DNA of 64,000 nucleotides, from NCBI GenBank assembly GCA_940671915.1, contig CALNVZ010003433.1, positions 51,712,262-51,776,261 of the forward strand. Direction: 5' to 3'. The DNA comes from Paracentrotus lividus (taxonomy: Eukaryota > Echinodermata > Echinoidea > Camarodonta > Echinidae). Numbering within the stretch: position 1 is the stretch's first letter; every line of letters begins with the position of its first letter. The notes beneath the pieces were generated by a model, which searched no databases, had not been told where the DNA came from, and saw only the letters and a list, made by a program, of their open reading frames with translations. The translations under genes and the position numbers were made by a program. Positions 11,801 to 26,800 of this stretch are shown here, piece after piece.

Positions 11801-14800
11801 TTGGCTTATTTCACAAGTTTTAGGGATTTCATTTCAATTGTAAGGTAATGTTTTCTATAGTAGGAGAGCCCTGTGTAAGTATTTTGTCTAGTTTGTGTTT
11901 ATAAACACCTCTTTTATTATGTTTTTGAGGTGAAATGTTATGGGGAAATCGTTGATGCTGATACCCAGCACCGACGATTGCCTGGGCCGCTGGGGCTGGC
12001 TGCAAATGCGCCTTCAACACGCTCGTGTTGCACTGTGCTGAAATTATCGCTGGCCCGATCGGGTAAGTGACTTTGAACTTTGCTTGCCCGCCCGCTGTTT
12101 TCACTTGCCCCGGGCAAGCGGGCAAGCGGGTTTGTCGCGCCCTGTGTAAACGCACAAAAATAATGAGTTAAGTGCGATTTTTAAGTCTACTTAACTCTTT
12201 GTGAAACACCCCCCCCCCCCTCCCCCCGGTGTAACTGATCCGTAGCGGGAGTCTCAGTTTCTATACCACCTTATAAAGGAAGATGGAAAGTGGGTTTATT
12301 GTTCAACATTTCTGTCCCAACTTGACATAATGAGGTCCTCAGGACCTTGTTCTAACAAAATCTCCACAACTTTTTCTTCATTATCGGAGGTTTTCATCGT
12401 GTAGAATTCTATTTTAAGTGATAACCCCAAGATTACCATCTAACTGACACACTTGAAAGCTTACCAATCTAATCCATTGTAGTAGTTTTCTCCATTGAAG
12501 AACTGCACTTCTTCAAAAGTCTTCTCGCTTGGACGGTTGCTTACAATGCCTTTATGCATATGCAGGAAAGTGTACAATGCAGTAGTACCTAGGTAACATG
12601 CAAACATTAAAAGAGAGTGAAGATTTAGACAAAGCAGAGAGAATTAGCAAGAAAGAGATCTAGGAAAAGAAGGGGGTTTCCCTTTGGTAACTGGTTGGTA
12701 ATTTTCATCTTCACTCAGCATTTCTTTCCCTTGCTACAGATTTATTAATGTCCAGCTCAGTGTCATCAAAACATTTTTTTTTACCCACACATATAGGCCT
12801 CGATCCCTCCATTGCATATTTCAATTTTAATTCAATTTGGTTTGATTAAAAACTCTCTTCAAAAAGTCTGAGGTCTAACAATGAGAATTTACATGAATAA
12901 AAACATTTAAAGTTGTTACAAGTAAAGCAAGTAACACAAAGTCATAAAAATTCTTACATATCATATCACCCCCTAACTATACAGTGAAACCTGTATTTGT
13001 GACTTGCTTTCTAGTTAATAAGTGGGCCATAAAAACCTAGGCATAAAGCTTTTCCTCCTCTAATTTTCAGGTTTGAAAGGGCAATACCTCTTTCCAGAAG
13101 CGATTATATAAAGCAAACTGATATCATGAATATAGTATGCTGGCATGAAACTATTTTTGGTGATTAGCCCCTTTAACAATCTTTCCAAACATTCATGACT
13201 TTGCATTAGTTGATATTATATGCATGTAACCTGTTCACCCTGGTATGGAGGTGAATATCACTTGCTTGAAGCAAGTTACCTAATTAACGCCCCTGTCTCT
13301 CACTAGTTTGCAGACACAAACCAATAGGTATCGTATTCTGGAGCGAAGACTGAATCTGTACGAGTTGCAAGTTCGTGCGAAGCTATTGTGCGATCCTTTT
13401 GTCTGATGTTGACAAATGCATCAGACAAAAGGATGGCACAATAGGTTTGAATGAACTTGTGAATCATACAAACTCAGTCTTCGGTTCAGAATATGGGCCA
13501 TGGTCATCGCAGAGTTCATTATACAGAATGTGAAAAGAGGAGACTATAGTCACACTTGTGTACTGTGGCTACTCTGAACACATACAGGGTGACCCAGAAA
13601 AAAGGAAACCCAACTTTGATCATCAATAATTTCAAAAATATTAACATGGTGATTATAAAATTTATATCACTGAAAAGTGCAACTCATTACCATTTTAATG
13701 ATACCTTGCTCAGCTCACCAATGTCACGCATCACTGAACCCCATTGTTTTGAAAATGTCTTGCAAAATTGTGAGTGGTTCACTTTCACGCTCATTGAGAT
13801 GGGTTGTTGCAATGTGCCTAAAAAGGAAACCCAACTTTCATCATCAATCATTTAAAAAACATGACAGTGGTAATTATGACGTTTATATCACTGGAAAGTG
13901 CCACTCATTATCATTTTATTGATATCTCTTTCAGCTCGCCAATGTCACGCATCACTGAACCCCATTGTTCTGAAAATATTGTGATTGATGCACTGTCATG
14001 CTTCTTACATTCTCCACGGAGAACTAAAGGTTCTCTGGGTTGTTGTTAGCAGTAACATGATGAAATTACCTGGATGGTAAGATTAACGGACTAAATAAGT
14101 AGACATTTCCAACCCATTTATCAAACCCATTTATTAAAGTCACCGGAATGCTCTACTTAGATTGTTTAGGAACCTTAAAAGCAACTCATCTCAAGGAGCA
14201 TGAAAGAGAACATATCCCAATTTTGCGAGACAATTTTCAAAACAATGGGGTTCAGTGATGCATGATATTGGTGAGCTGAGAGAGGTATCATTAGAATGGT
14301 AATGAGTTATACTTTCCAGTGATATAAACTTCTTAATCACCACTGAAATATGTTTGAAATTATTGATGATCAAAGTTGGGTTTCCTTTCCAGGCACATTC
14401 ACACAAACCATCTCGAGGTGCATGAAAGTGAACCACGCACAATTTTACAAGACTTTTTCAGAACAATGGGGTTCAGCGAAGCATGATATTGGTGAGGTGA
14501 GAGAGATATCATTAGAATGGTAATGAGTTGCACTTTACAGTGATATAAATTTCATAATCCCCATTGGAATATTTTTGAAATCATTGTTGATCAAAGTTGG
14601 GTTTCCTTTTTTCTGGGTCACCCTGTATAGTGATTACGAAACTAGTCTCCTCTTCGGACATATAATTTATCAAGTATTGTATTAGAGTCTGTGCTTGTAG
14701 ACTAGTCTGTCTCCCCTTCTCTTCTCAGCCAACTAGAACTGCTGCTTCATGCTCTAGGTATCTCGCTACCTGATAGGTGCATGATAAACGCAACCCTCAA

Positions 14801-17800
14801 ACGCCCATTTCTCCAGTATTAGGATAGCTAAATATTAGTCTGCCTCTTAAAATGTTACTGACCTAGATTCAACTCCAGGGTCTGACGGAGACAGGGTGTG
14901 TTCACATCATTGGCTCAGAACGTTTTATTACGCATTTGAAGTAGAACATTGGCTACTTGCGATTACTTGTATTTCATAACAAATATGCATCTCATGTAGG
15001 TTAATATATTATATGGGAACATTAAGAAACACATCATAAAATAAAACAGTCAATATTTTTGTCTGTTGAAGGACCTCTAGAATTTCAACTTCAGAGATGG
15101 GTGAGTTCACACCGAGGGTTTAATTTTTACCAACTTATGTTTTCATATGAACACACCACATAGCTCACTGCATCAGACTGTATGTAGCAGTCTACTGTAT
15201 TCGTACCCTGTGGGTTTATGAATGGTGCTAGTATGTCATTAAGATTTGGCGTGTCATGAAACCATTTCATGCATTGCAGTCCAATGAGATACAGCCAAGA
15301 CAAACCTACATTTAGTTTTGAGCCAGCGGATCGTATCTTGAGAAAGTTTATAGGGGAGGTAGGCTAGTGAGATAGTCGTTTTATGGGGGTAATATCCTGG
15401 CATGGATATCCAAGGAGTACTCTATTTGTTCTCAAATCTACAGAACTACAGTGCTTATTAAAAAAAAAAGTTAATCCATCTTGAGACCGGCCATATTCTA
15501 TGCTTATCTATTTTGGCTATTTATATAATACATGTATGATTAGAAATGACCTCCTCACCTTTATAATGATACCTTTCTTGAATCATGCATTTAACATATA
15601 ACCACAAATAAAGGTGACAAGTACAACATCAAGTTTTTGCAAGTTTTTGTCAAAGGATGAAAGACTGCGTGAATGCCCTCAAAGGAGTCACACATCATTG
15701 CGCTCAATGATATTCAATGCTCTGGGACAGCAGTGGCAGCATTCACTCAGTCTTGGCTCATTTTCTTAAAGACTTTCAAAAACTCGATCTTGTACATGTA
15801 CCTGTCACCTTTATTTATATGTTAATCAGTTATGAGTTACATCTATGATTCAAGAAATATATCATTTCAAGGGTGAGGTATGCATCTACAATTAAATGCT
15901 AAATTAAATTGCGGAAATAGATGGGCTTGAAATATCGTCCCTCTAAAATGGATTAACCTTTTTTGTCGCGATGCACAGTATTTAAAGTTTACCTGTTTTC
16001 TGTGGTCCTAGGATAAGAGAATTTGGTAATCTGGAGCAGTCCTTGTTCTCAGCCCATACCTCCATTAACCTATGATCATCACAGGGATTCTAAAAGAACA
16101 AAATATACAATATAAGAATATTATACTTCAAAAGAGACTGGGCGGTACTGAAGGTCAATAACAAGTGTAGTGTTCAGATGATGCTGCCCTAATCTGACAA
16201 ATGGATCATGTTTCATATTGAAAAAAGAGGAGCAAGTGAAAAAAATGAACAAAATTAGAGTCTAAATAAGTTCATTATTGCGGATTGAAATAATAGCGAT
16301 TAAAATTAGAGTCATTGATGTTTTCGTATTTTACCAGGCATGCTCTCTTTCTAGATTAAATTTTATCCGTAAACACTTGACCTACATACATTATACAAAT
16401 GTATGTCAGGTAATGTAGTATGATATTGCGCAGATGTCGGTGTCAATTATTGTACAGACATACATGTATCATGCTGCTTTACAGGAAGTATCAGTCTTGT
16501 CACTTGCTTCATTTTAGTACAGTCAATATATGGTTCAACCTCACACTAATTGCAACAGAAAATCTGAAACATGTATCTTGATCAGTAAAATCTCCTCTAC
16601 AACATATCAAAAGTCTAAGGATTTCGAGTGGTGGAAAGGGGTCAAAAGGTCAAAGGTCAATAAAGTCATTTTTGGCCTTATATCATGTAAAAATGATGTA
16701 ATGTCATGTTGTTTTCACTTATAACTTGAAAATTAGTAAGCAACTTAACAGAACTGTGGTCAATTATGTATAACAATATGCAAATAAGATGAGCAGGTTT
16801 GGTAGTAACCATATGAAGGTCAAAGGTCAGAGGTCAATAAATGTCTAATACGTGTGAAAATGAAAAGAAATTGCCGTTATCCTAGGCATAACTTAACATA
16901 CAACTATATATACAGTCAATATGGTTCAACCTCACAAAATATAAACATGTATCTTAATCAGTAAATCTCCTCTACAACATATCAAAAGTCCTAAAGATTT
17001 CGAGTGGTGTAAAGGGTCAAAAGGTCAAAGTCAATAAAGGTCACCTTTGGCCTAAAATCATGTCGAAATAATGTAACTTATGTTTGTTTTCACTTATAAC
17101 TTGAAAATTAGTAAAGCATACTTAACAGAACTATGGTCAATTATGTATAACAATATGCAAATAAGATAGCAGGTTGGTAGTAACCATATGAAGGTCAAAG
17201 TACAGAGGTCAATAAATGTCTAAAACGTGTGAAAATGAAAAGAAATTGCCGTTATCCTAGGCATAACTTAAAGCCCAGTACAGGTATGTAAACCAAACTT
17301 AGTTAATTTGTTAGTAAAATATTTGAAGGTTAAAGGTCAGAGGTCAATGGATATCCAAAATCCTGTGAAAATGATGAGAAATTTCTTTTATCCTATGGCC
17401 AGCTCGAGATCTACTATAGAGAACTGTCACCCAAACTTTAGCCTCTATTGATACTTAGCATGAATTTATATGGTTTTGGTGACAACCATATTAAGGTCAA
17501 AGATCAGAGTCAGTAGATGCAAGAAACCTGTGAAAAGATGAGAAATTTGTTTTGTTTTACATGAGGAATGCTGACTAAACTTGGGGAGTTAAATTATATT
17601 GATACTGAGGCAAATTAACATACATGTATAGGAGCACACGAGGTGACAGTCATTACAGGTCAGAGGTCAGTAATGTCAAAAAATCCTGTAAATATGATGA
17701 AAAATTTAGGTTCATTGCATTGTGTATATTGAGAGACAAATAACTTTGCAGTAGTGACAACTATATTTTGAAGGTCAAAGGTCAGAGATAAGTAAATTTT

Positions 17801-20800
17801 TTATAACAAGAACGTTGTGTACCTATAACCCTAACTTGAGATCCACTTGAGGAGTGTGAACCAAACTTGTTTTAGTTATTATATTGATAGGTAAATTTAT
17901 GACCTTGAGCATGTTTAGGATCAAAGGCAATATCCTCCACAAATTATAAGAATTACTTTGTTACCTTTTTAGCGATAACTTTAGACTTTAGTACAACTAC
18001 ATGTAGTAATTGCAACCACACTTGGATTAATGGTGTAGAAATCTTGGTAGCGACCAGATAAAGTCAATCGTTAACGTTGTAGATAAATATTTTTAAAGTA
18101 ATGAACACCACAATATCATGAGAAGATCTTAATGAAAATGCTTTAAATTAGGCACAATAGCTGGCTCATTATAGTGCATCCTTGCCAAGAAATAAAACAT
18201 CCATGGAAATATTCATATCTTTATCTCTGGCAATGTCTTACAGTCATTTCAACAACTAAAAGTTTTAGGTGAATATCCATTAGTATGGAGCTCCTGTCTC
18301 AAAGAGAAAGCGCCCCACCCCTCTCAGGCGTTCATTCCTGTGATTTCTCGGAAAAGGGTGCACATGTATTTAGGGTCCCAGTTCAGGGGAAAATTCTGAA
18401 AATCATTGAAATAATGGTCTTTTCGCATTTCCCCCAAACTGTTTTTAATAGGGTAGTTTTCAAATATTTTTGGGCAATTTCATAATAGGGTCCGTATAAA
18501 TAATGAAAAAATAATACCGCTGGTAGAGGTATTATTGCTAACTTCCCTCCAAAGTCTGTTAAAGGGATTATGTCTGTAAAAGCATACCATCTCCTCAAGT
18601 GAATTATCATTCCTTCCCTTGATCAGTGTATTGATGATAGCAGAGCCTTTCACCTCACAATTTTTGTTGACAAAAAATAAAGAATAAGGCAGGGGCAAGG
18701 GTGGCATTTCGGGCCACAGATCTACATGTAGATGTATGTTGAAGGCAAATGTATCTAGCATCACAGTAAAGGTTATTGTCATGGAAGAGAAATGTTGGAG
18801 GACTTAACCGTACCATTTGTGAAAATGAAAATGCTCGACAAAATTGAAGGCTTTTATGAGGAAATGCTATCTCAATTTAATTCTAAGCCCGTAACATAAA
18901 CATAAAACATATAAGAGTTACACTCAATGATCTTATCTCTTTATGTTACACGGAATAAACCTACCAAAAAATAAACTAATAGCCACAATGAGATCCAACA
19001 CAATTAAATCCTGACTGCTAGTATTCAAAATGATCTTAAAACATTTGTTACCAGAACATGATCAGCATAACGTAGTTCCTACAAATGTTTGGTAAAAATC
19101 AATCTGGCAATTACTTTGAATCCCTTCAAATACTTATCATGCTTCAGTGGCGAATCCAGCAGGGGCACAGGGGACACGCCCCTCTATAATACTTATACTA
19201 ATTGACTGTACATGTTTAAATTTGGAAAACTTGCGGCTCACTACTCATGGGATCAGGCACCCCTCTATTTTCAAATCCTGATCTATAACTGCGCTTTTTG
19301 CGGTTAGCATATTTTATCAATTTTACATATACTTTTGGTGACCTATCGATATTTGCAGTGTTACACGTACCATCAAAATCATGAACTATTCAACAAGGCT
19401 AGTTGAAAGTCATTTTATCAGGATCTTAACTTTATCATGGAACAAAACTATGTACATGCACATGACATGTTTTTCAATTTTGACATAGGTAGCTGCCCCA
19501 AAAGATCATTATATCATTAGTCCCTCTTATACATAATCAACCGAACTTTGTTGATAACATTAATGAAACAAACTTCTCGTCATCTCATGAGTAAATTTGT
19601 CTTTCGTCATTAATTGACTTTAAATTCTTGAAACATACTAGTTACGTTGGCAATAATCAAGTGCCATGAACCGCAATAACCTTCCTAATTATCAAGTGCT
19701 TGCGAAGTAATTGTGGAAGACAAGGGATTTCATATACTGAAAAAATAGTTTACTGTCATACATATTTGTTCCTTCGACTTTGAAAGATTACCATCCGCAG
19801 GTCATTGGCTCATCTCCCATCAGAAGCCCTTTCATGTTTGGACAAGATTTTAAGCTAAAAATGACATTTTAATGACCATTGCCCTTTGCATAGTTGTCAT
19901 TTAAACTTTGTATTTCATCTCTTACATTCATACAGAATTGCTTCAAGTTTGTTGACATACATTCAGAAACTATCAGTCATTGCCAAAACATCAAGTAGTT
20001 TCTCATCTTTTCTTTTTTACAGGAATTAGACATTCATTTGTGACCCCTTACCTTGACCTTCATGGAAGTCACAAAAAACATTATTTAGTTACCTTATAAA
20101 TATGATAGATCAAAGTTTGGTTGAAATGTCCCCAGTTATAATTACGCCAAAATCTTACAAGTTCATTTGCATGATAATTGACCCAAAATTTATTGACATC
20201 TGACCTTTGACCTTTAAATAGATACCGGCATCAAAGCCTTCAAAGTTCATTTCAACATCAAGATTGCACTTGGTTTGGTTGACATTATTATAGTCGATCT
20301 CAAGTTATAGTTAAAGCCCAAAGGAACTTTCAAAAGATTTACACAGGATTTTGGATTTTTATTGACCTCTGACCTTTGACCTTCAAATATTTATCACCAA
20401 AACCTTACAGGTTCATTCACCTAACAACATTGAACCAAGTTTGGTTGACATACCTGTAGAGAGTCTCAAGTTATAGCTAGGACAAAGGAAATTTCGTGGC
20501 ATTTTCCCAGGTTTTTGACGTTTATTGACCTCTGACCTTTGACCTTCAAATGTTACTACCAAAACCTGTCCATTTATTTCTATACATAATTAACCCAGTT
20601 TTGATAAGAATGCTTTGCTATTTTATTTTTCATTTATAAATTGAAATAAACATAACATTACATCATTTTTACATGATTTAGGCCAAAAATGACCTTTAAT
20701 GACCTTTGACCTTTGACCCCTTTCCACCACTCGAAATCCTTAGGACTTTTGATAGTTGTAGAGGAGACTTTACTGATCAAGATACATGTTTCAGTATTTC

Positions 20801-23800
20801 TGTTGCAATTAGTGTGAGGTTGACCCCTTTTTTGTCCTAGAATACTGTACTTATTTGTTCAAAGTAGGGCAATTGATATGACAGCCCTAGTTGTCTATGA
20901 TGTTACAATTCACTCTATGAACAGATCTTAAACAGAATGCTTACACAAATTCTATTGGATTATCCAAAGAACTTTCCAAGAATTTATCGATACGATTTCC
21001 AAATTCACTAGGTGATAAAGAAGAAAATTATATTGAAATTGTGTCACTCTATTAAATCTTCCTTGACCTTTGAAAAAGTCCACTTTCTTTAATTTTCTAA
21101 ATGCCATATTACTTAGAAAACCTTTCTTCATCTGTTTACTTACACCCCAGAGAAGACGCTTTTCTTGTGTATACAGCTAAGTATTTCTTAGCAGTGGGAA
21201 CGGGAGGAAGTTTCAAATTGCTAGTAACCAATCAAAATCATTGGTGTATGTGGTCTATATTACAAAAAAACTGATCATTAACCAATCAGAGCGGTTGTTT
21301 TAAGTTTACTTACACCCCAGAGAGGAAGTTTCTCCTGTGGATACAACTCAAAGTATTTCTTGGCCGTGGGGACAGGAGGTAGCGTCTGGAGCTTCAGGTT
21401 TGTGTAAGTGCGAACAAACTGGAATAAATGTGTGAAGGTATACGTAGCTAGTCGATCGCTCCCATAGTTTGACATGTGAGTCATAAAGACGTTCACCTGA
21501 GGAGCAAAATAGAGATGAAGTGTTGGTTTAGGAGAGATCAAATTTAAAAACTGATTTAAACAGATATTTAGTAGTACATTGTAGTTCACAGAAATGAATC
21601 CAGCCTGATGTCACACAATTAAAAGTATCGACCCATGCCCAAACATAATCAAACCGCTACTGTCCACATACAATTGAGCCTGCACAATCTATTCAAATTG
21701 TGAATGCTGGATCCATGCCTGGTTCAACATACAAGTCATAAGATGCTGGTCGTCTTTAGAACAAAACAGGATGAAATGTTATTTCAAGAGTGATCAAATT
21801 GAAAACTTATTTGAACAAGCATTTAGTAGCTACATGTATGGTCATGAGTCATAAAAGATGTTGACCTAAGAATAAATCAAGATAAAATGTAAGTTTCAGA
21901 GTGATTTAATAGAAACAAGTATTTCAACATAGTAGCAAGTCAATACCTATCAAATAGGATGAGTGACACAACATTTGCTTCAGCTACAATTTCTCCAGGC
22001 TTTATTTTGTCTATGTTGAAGTATCAGAGTTACATGGTAGGTTTAGGCTTACTTTAGGGTAAGGTATAGTGGAAGACCAGGGGGCATTTCATCAAAGGAC
22101 TTGTCAGACAGTTTATCTGACAAATTTACTCTCAGCCAATCAGATGCAAGGATTTCAGTAGCTTATAACAGTATGTCGGATAAAACGTCCGACAAGTCCT
22201 TTGATGAAATGCCCCCCTGAGCTGAAGTTAGTCATTTGATACTGTATAGAATTTACAGAGGAGTAATTTTCACTGGAGCAATTGTCATAGAATTTTAGGA
22301 TGTATGAGTCATGAAGATTTTAACTAGAGGGAAAGAAACATGACAAGGAAATCATTCTAACTGGAAATGTCATAGTTTGTATCATGTTTACTGCAGGTGG
22401 AAGGAGGGAAGAGGCATTGTAGGAAGAGTTACACTAAGCAGTAGTCACTAAGTACTGTCCACTCCTTGGGGGTGTTTCAAGAAAGGACTCGTCAGACGTT
22501 TTCTCCGACAAACTGTTATAAGCTCCTGAAATGCTTGCATCTGATTGGCTGAGAGCAAATGAGTCGGATAAAATGTCCGACAAGTCCTTCGATGAAATGC
22601 CCCTCAGGGTGGAGTTTCACCAAGTCGTTCCTACCTAAAGTTACGAAAGACTTTACGAACGACTGGAACACATTATTGGGGGCTATACTAATCACATACT
22701 TTATAATTTAGCGCAAGAACTGATCATCAGTCGTTCGTAAAGTAAATTACCAACTACTTAGTGAAACACAGCCCTTTTTTAATAACATGATTGGGACCAA
22801 TCAGCTCACCAATTACTACAATAAAAAAAACTCTTGTTATAGTGATCAGAAATAACATTACGTTTACTCAAATTAGGATCAGCATAAGTCCTACGTTATA
22901 ACAAAATCATGTAGTATGGCTTACTGTACAAATTGTCAGCCTACACAGACCGGATTAAGGAGCTCAATTGTTATAATCTCAGTATTCATATCCTGTCCTG
23001 ATCAATTGATACAGATGTTTGTACTATTCCCTCATCAGCTCTAGGATTAATTCTGATGATTATTTGAGCTGTACCAGATATATTTTAATCCTGTAATATG
23101 AGCTGTGATGTATTCAGAATCTAATCCTGCCTTGTCAACATATTGATCAGTTCATCCTACTCCTACACCATTCATATTGGAAATCAAATCTGTGGAATAC
23201 AGTATTCGTGGAAATATTTGCGGTAGGGCCTACATTAATTTTTAACATGTTTTCAGGCCGCTCAAAAAAGTATCAGCGAATACAGTAGGCTACTTTTCCT
23301 CTAATTAGATAATTAATAAATTTCCCTGACTTCAATGAAACAGCCCAAAGTTTTGTGACAAATCTTCACTTGTATGAAAAACATCCTGACATGAATACCA
23401 CATTATCTGTATGATCTCACCCTAAGTCCAATGCATGCTTTCTCATGTCTGGTTTTTGACAGACACCTCAACAGAAAGTCTAATCTGATGGCATATATTC
23501 ACACTCCAATTTCCCTCCAATTGATATACCTCGAGGTTGATGTCCTCATCCAGCTTTCCGTATCTTGCCATCAGCTAGGCGTTCCGACCATGATCCTGAT
23601 TTCTATCATTTTTCCCTCTTCTCCAAGAGCAGCTAGCCCCTTCCTTTTCCCATCATAATATCATGAAGGATTTCTACGTATGGACAGAGTCAAACAACCT
23701 TGCTTGTGATTACTCACATCGCATTCCTGCCAACTTTTTTCAATAAGACTTATTCTAATGGATGAAACCAGTAGTTTCATATGAATAACATACAGGTAGA

Positions 23801-26800
23801 ATATATTCCATATTTTGCTTGAATTCAAGTATGAAATACAGAAATTAATTAGATTTGAGAGCATGAATCAGATCTAGGACACAATAATTTTTAGTCTCTT
23901 AGGAAATTTCTTACCGCTTTTAAGGCATCTTATAATGTCAAAAAAGAAGGTGCTAGGTGAAATTTATAAAATAAATAAATTGAACATGCTTTCTTGTGCA
24001 ATATCAAAACTACATTTGTACAATGGTGGCTACCAATAAATTGACACTCGTCTGTTTTTGCGCAAATTATCTATCATTATCCCTTTAACTTAGACAGACA
24101 TTTGTTTGACTCACATTTTCCCAAGAGTCTTGTATATTGAAAGATTTCTCTCACATTAACAAATATACAAATGGACAGATGATCAATGTGCTACATTAGT
24201 AGCCCTCATACGTAAAATTTGGTTTCACAGTATGATCAGAGCAGAGGCGGCGGAACGAATTTGAAAGTGGGGGGTCACGATGGAAAAGGGGCACTTTTTC
24301 TGAAAAAGGGGGCACTTGAGACCAGAAGCTCAAAGAGAAAAGTATTCAGATAAGTAGGTGTGCGCAGAAAATTTGCCCTTTAAATTTGTGCTTTTAAAAT
24401 TTTAATGGCATTGTATTGATAAACAAACGGAATGCGAGCGCTTTGCGCTCGCCAAAAATTTTGAGATAATTGTTCATTATAGACCCTATTTTATAGTATC
24501 TGCGAGCGCGAAGCGTGAGCTGAAAATTGAAGTTAATTATGCACTATAGATCCTATTTAGTATCCGCGAGCGCGAAGCGCGATCCGAAAATTTGAGTTTT
24601 AAAAGACATATGATGTAACAAGGGGCACTCTTTTGTATTAAAAGTGCCCCTCTTTAGCATAAAAATGGCATTTTATTAGCTAAGAAAAGGGGCACTTTTA
24701 GGGTGGATGAAAAAGTGGGGGGTCACAGGGCCCCCCCCCCCCAGAAAATCACAAGAACTTTTTATCAGATTCTCCGACCTTTTCCTAATTTTGAAGCATT
24801 TCTCTCAAAATCTTTGAATTTTCCAGGATTTCAAGGTTTTCCATGTTTTCCAGGTAGAGTGTTATTTTGTTTTGTGTTTTGCATACATCCAGTTTTTAAA
24901 AAGTTTGAATAAAACTTGTATCAAATTAGGAGCTTTAATTTAACATAATCATTTTCAAACACTTTAATAAATACATGTATAACCTCGCATTGTGATTAAA
25001 CTGAATGTTCAATTTTGGGGAGTTGGATTAAATTTTGGGACATGCATTTAAAGGAAACATTTTGATTCCCCTTTAAGTTGGACAGACATTTGTTTGACTC
25101 ATAGATTTCCATTAGTCTTGATATTAAAACCTTTTTCTCTTTACTCTGGCTCAAAAACAGCACTCATGATCACGCAGGCACAGTGTTAATATGATATTCT
25201 TCTAAGAAACACTCTCCACATTGCCAAGTTTATAACTATTATCGACAATCAATGGCATATATGGAGCTTTTATATTCAATGCAAAATGCAGGCCAAATGT
25301 ATAAGTTTAGTCTCAAAATGTATACTTTCCTCTAATCAAAATATATGATTCAAGCAATGATGTTAAATGTAATTTGGTATTGAACATAATTTTAAAAAGT
25401 ATACTTCAAATGTTTCCATGGACTGAGGAAAATATAACTTGAACCAGTTTAAAATCAAGATGAAAACAAACATTCTACATAAATCCTCCTGATTTGTTAA
25501 GACTACCATGTCTCTGTGCTGACTGAGTAGCCTTTCAGCAGCTCCTAGTAGCTTCATATCCAGTTACCATCCACTCAGATACTACATGTATGTATACAGA
25601 CTAAGAAAGGAAACTGAAAATCTAACTTATCAGATCATTGCACCTATCTGTCTGTGTGTTGACATCATCCTCGTTAACCCATCCAGGCCAGGAATTATAA
25701 TCTGATCAGCGTATGTTTGGCAAATTGGCAACATTTGTATTTTTCATACTTTAAACCCAAATGACTTTTTATGCATCGAACACCTACTTAGACACTGCAC
25801 TTAAAAGTATTATGATTGTCAATTCGTATGGCAAATATTTACTGTAACTTTATTTTTGAGAATTTCGCGAGTCAGTCATCGCTATTTATCAAGGCTATTT
25901 ATAGTAATGAAATCATCACCAAAATCACGAAATTTTGTTCTCGCGAACTTCCCCAACTAGTTCAAAATCGCACAAAATATTGGCTTCTACAATATTCTAA
26001 ATTGTGTCAGAATGTGGCCAATTTAAGGATTGTGATGTTTAATTTTCTTCTCTTAATTCCTGACACCAAACCCCCAAGTGATAATATTTTCAAAAATTGT
26101 TTATATTGTTAAAATTATTATATTCTAAACTTATTGCTTGTTCTGCTAACGTATCTGGTATTTTTCGTATCTGCTATATTATACAGCTCTCTTATTGAGT
26201 GAAACCACAAAATGTGGAATACTGTTTTAATAATGTATTGGGTTGGTTTACAAATTTAGGAGAATTTAGAGATAAATATAAGGACTTTAAACACACCAGA
26301 TCTCAGCTCAGTCGATTGTTTAGACCTACAGCTTGAAACTTAGGGATCAATGTACAACACACTCTTGTAAGTTTGAGCCCCGTTAAGTTTACACATAATT
26401 TATAGCTGCAGTACAAGCCACCGGGAAATGAATTCTATCTCCCTATATCCTTTCACATTATCCTCATAATAAGATTGTTATCCTTACACTGCTATCTCAA
26501 TCAATGCTTGTCCAATCGGTTTATTATTACGCTAACCCAATCCCATAAACAGGATGGATTTTAATGATGTTATGTCTCTCTCTTTAGGTTCAGGGAGATG
26601 GTACGTGGCCCAAAGATCACAATCAGTATTGTACGAAGGAACTGGGTCGATGGCATTTGCTCGCGACGAAAATTGCTGCTCAGTCAATCACTAAAACTAA
26701 TGGAATGACTGACTTTAACCCTGGATATTAAACACTCTACCTATAAATCTAAACACTATACCTAAACTAAACCCTACCCCTAACCATAACATTGAACCCT

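Noticed and set aside
11829..12155. Protein gene of 108 codons on the minus strand
   Set aside because: Begins outside and runs into the terminal repeat of the nested hAT-like element; no transposase motif recognised.
13556..14442. Several overlapping ORFs on both strands
   Set aside because: All are readings of the repeated modules in the compound TA-flanked palindrome, and resemble each other only because the modules are repeated.
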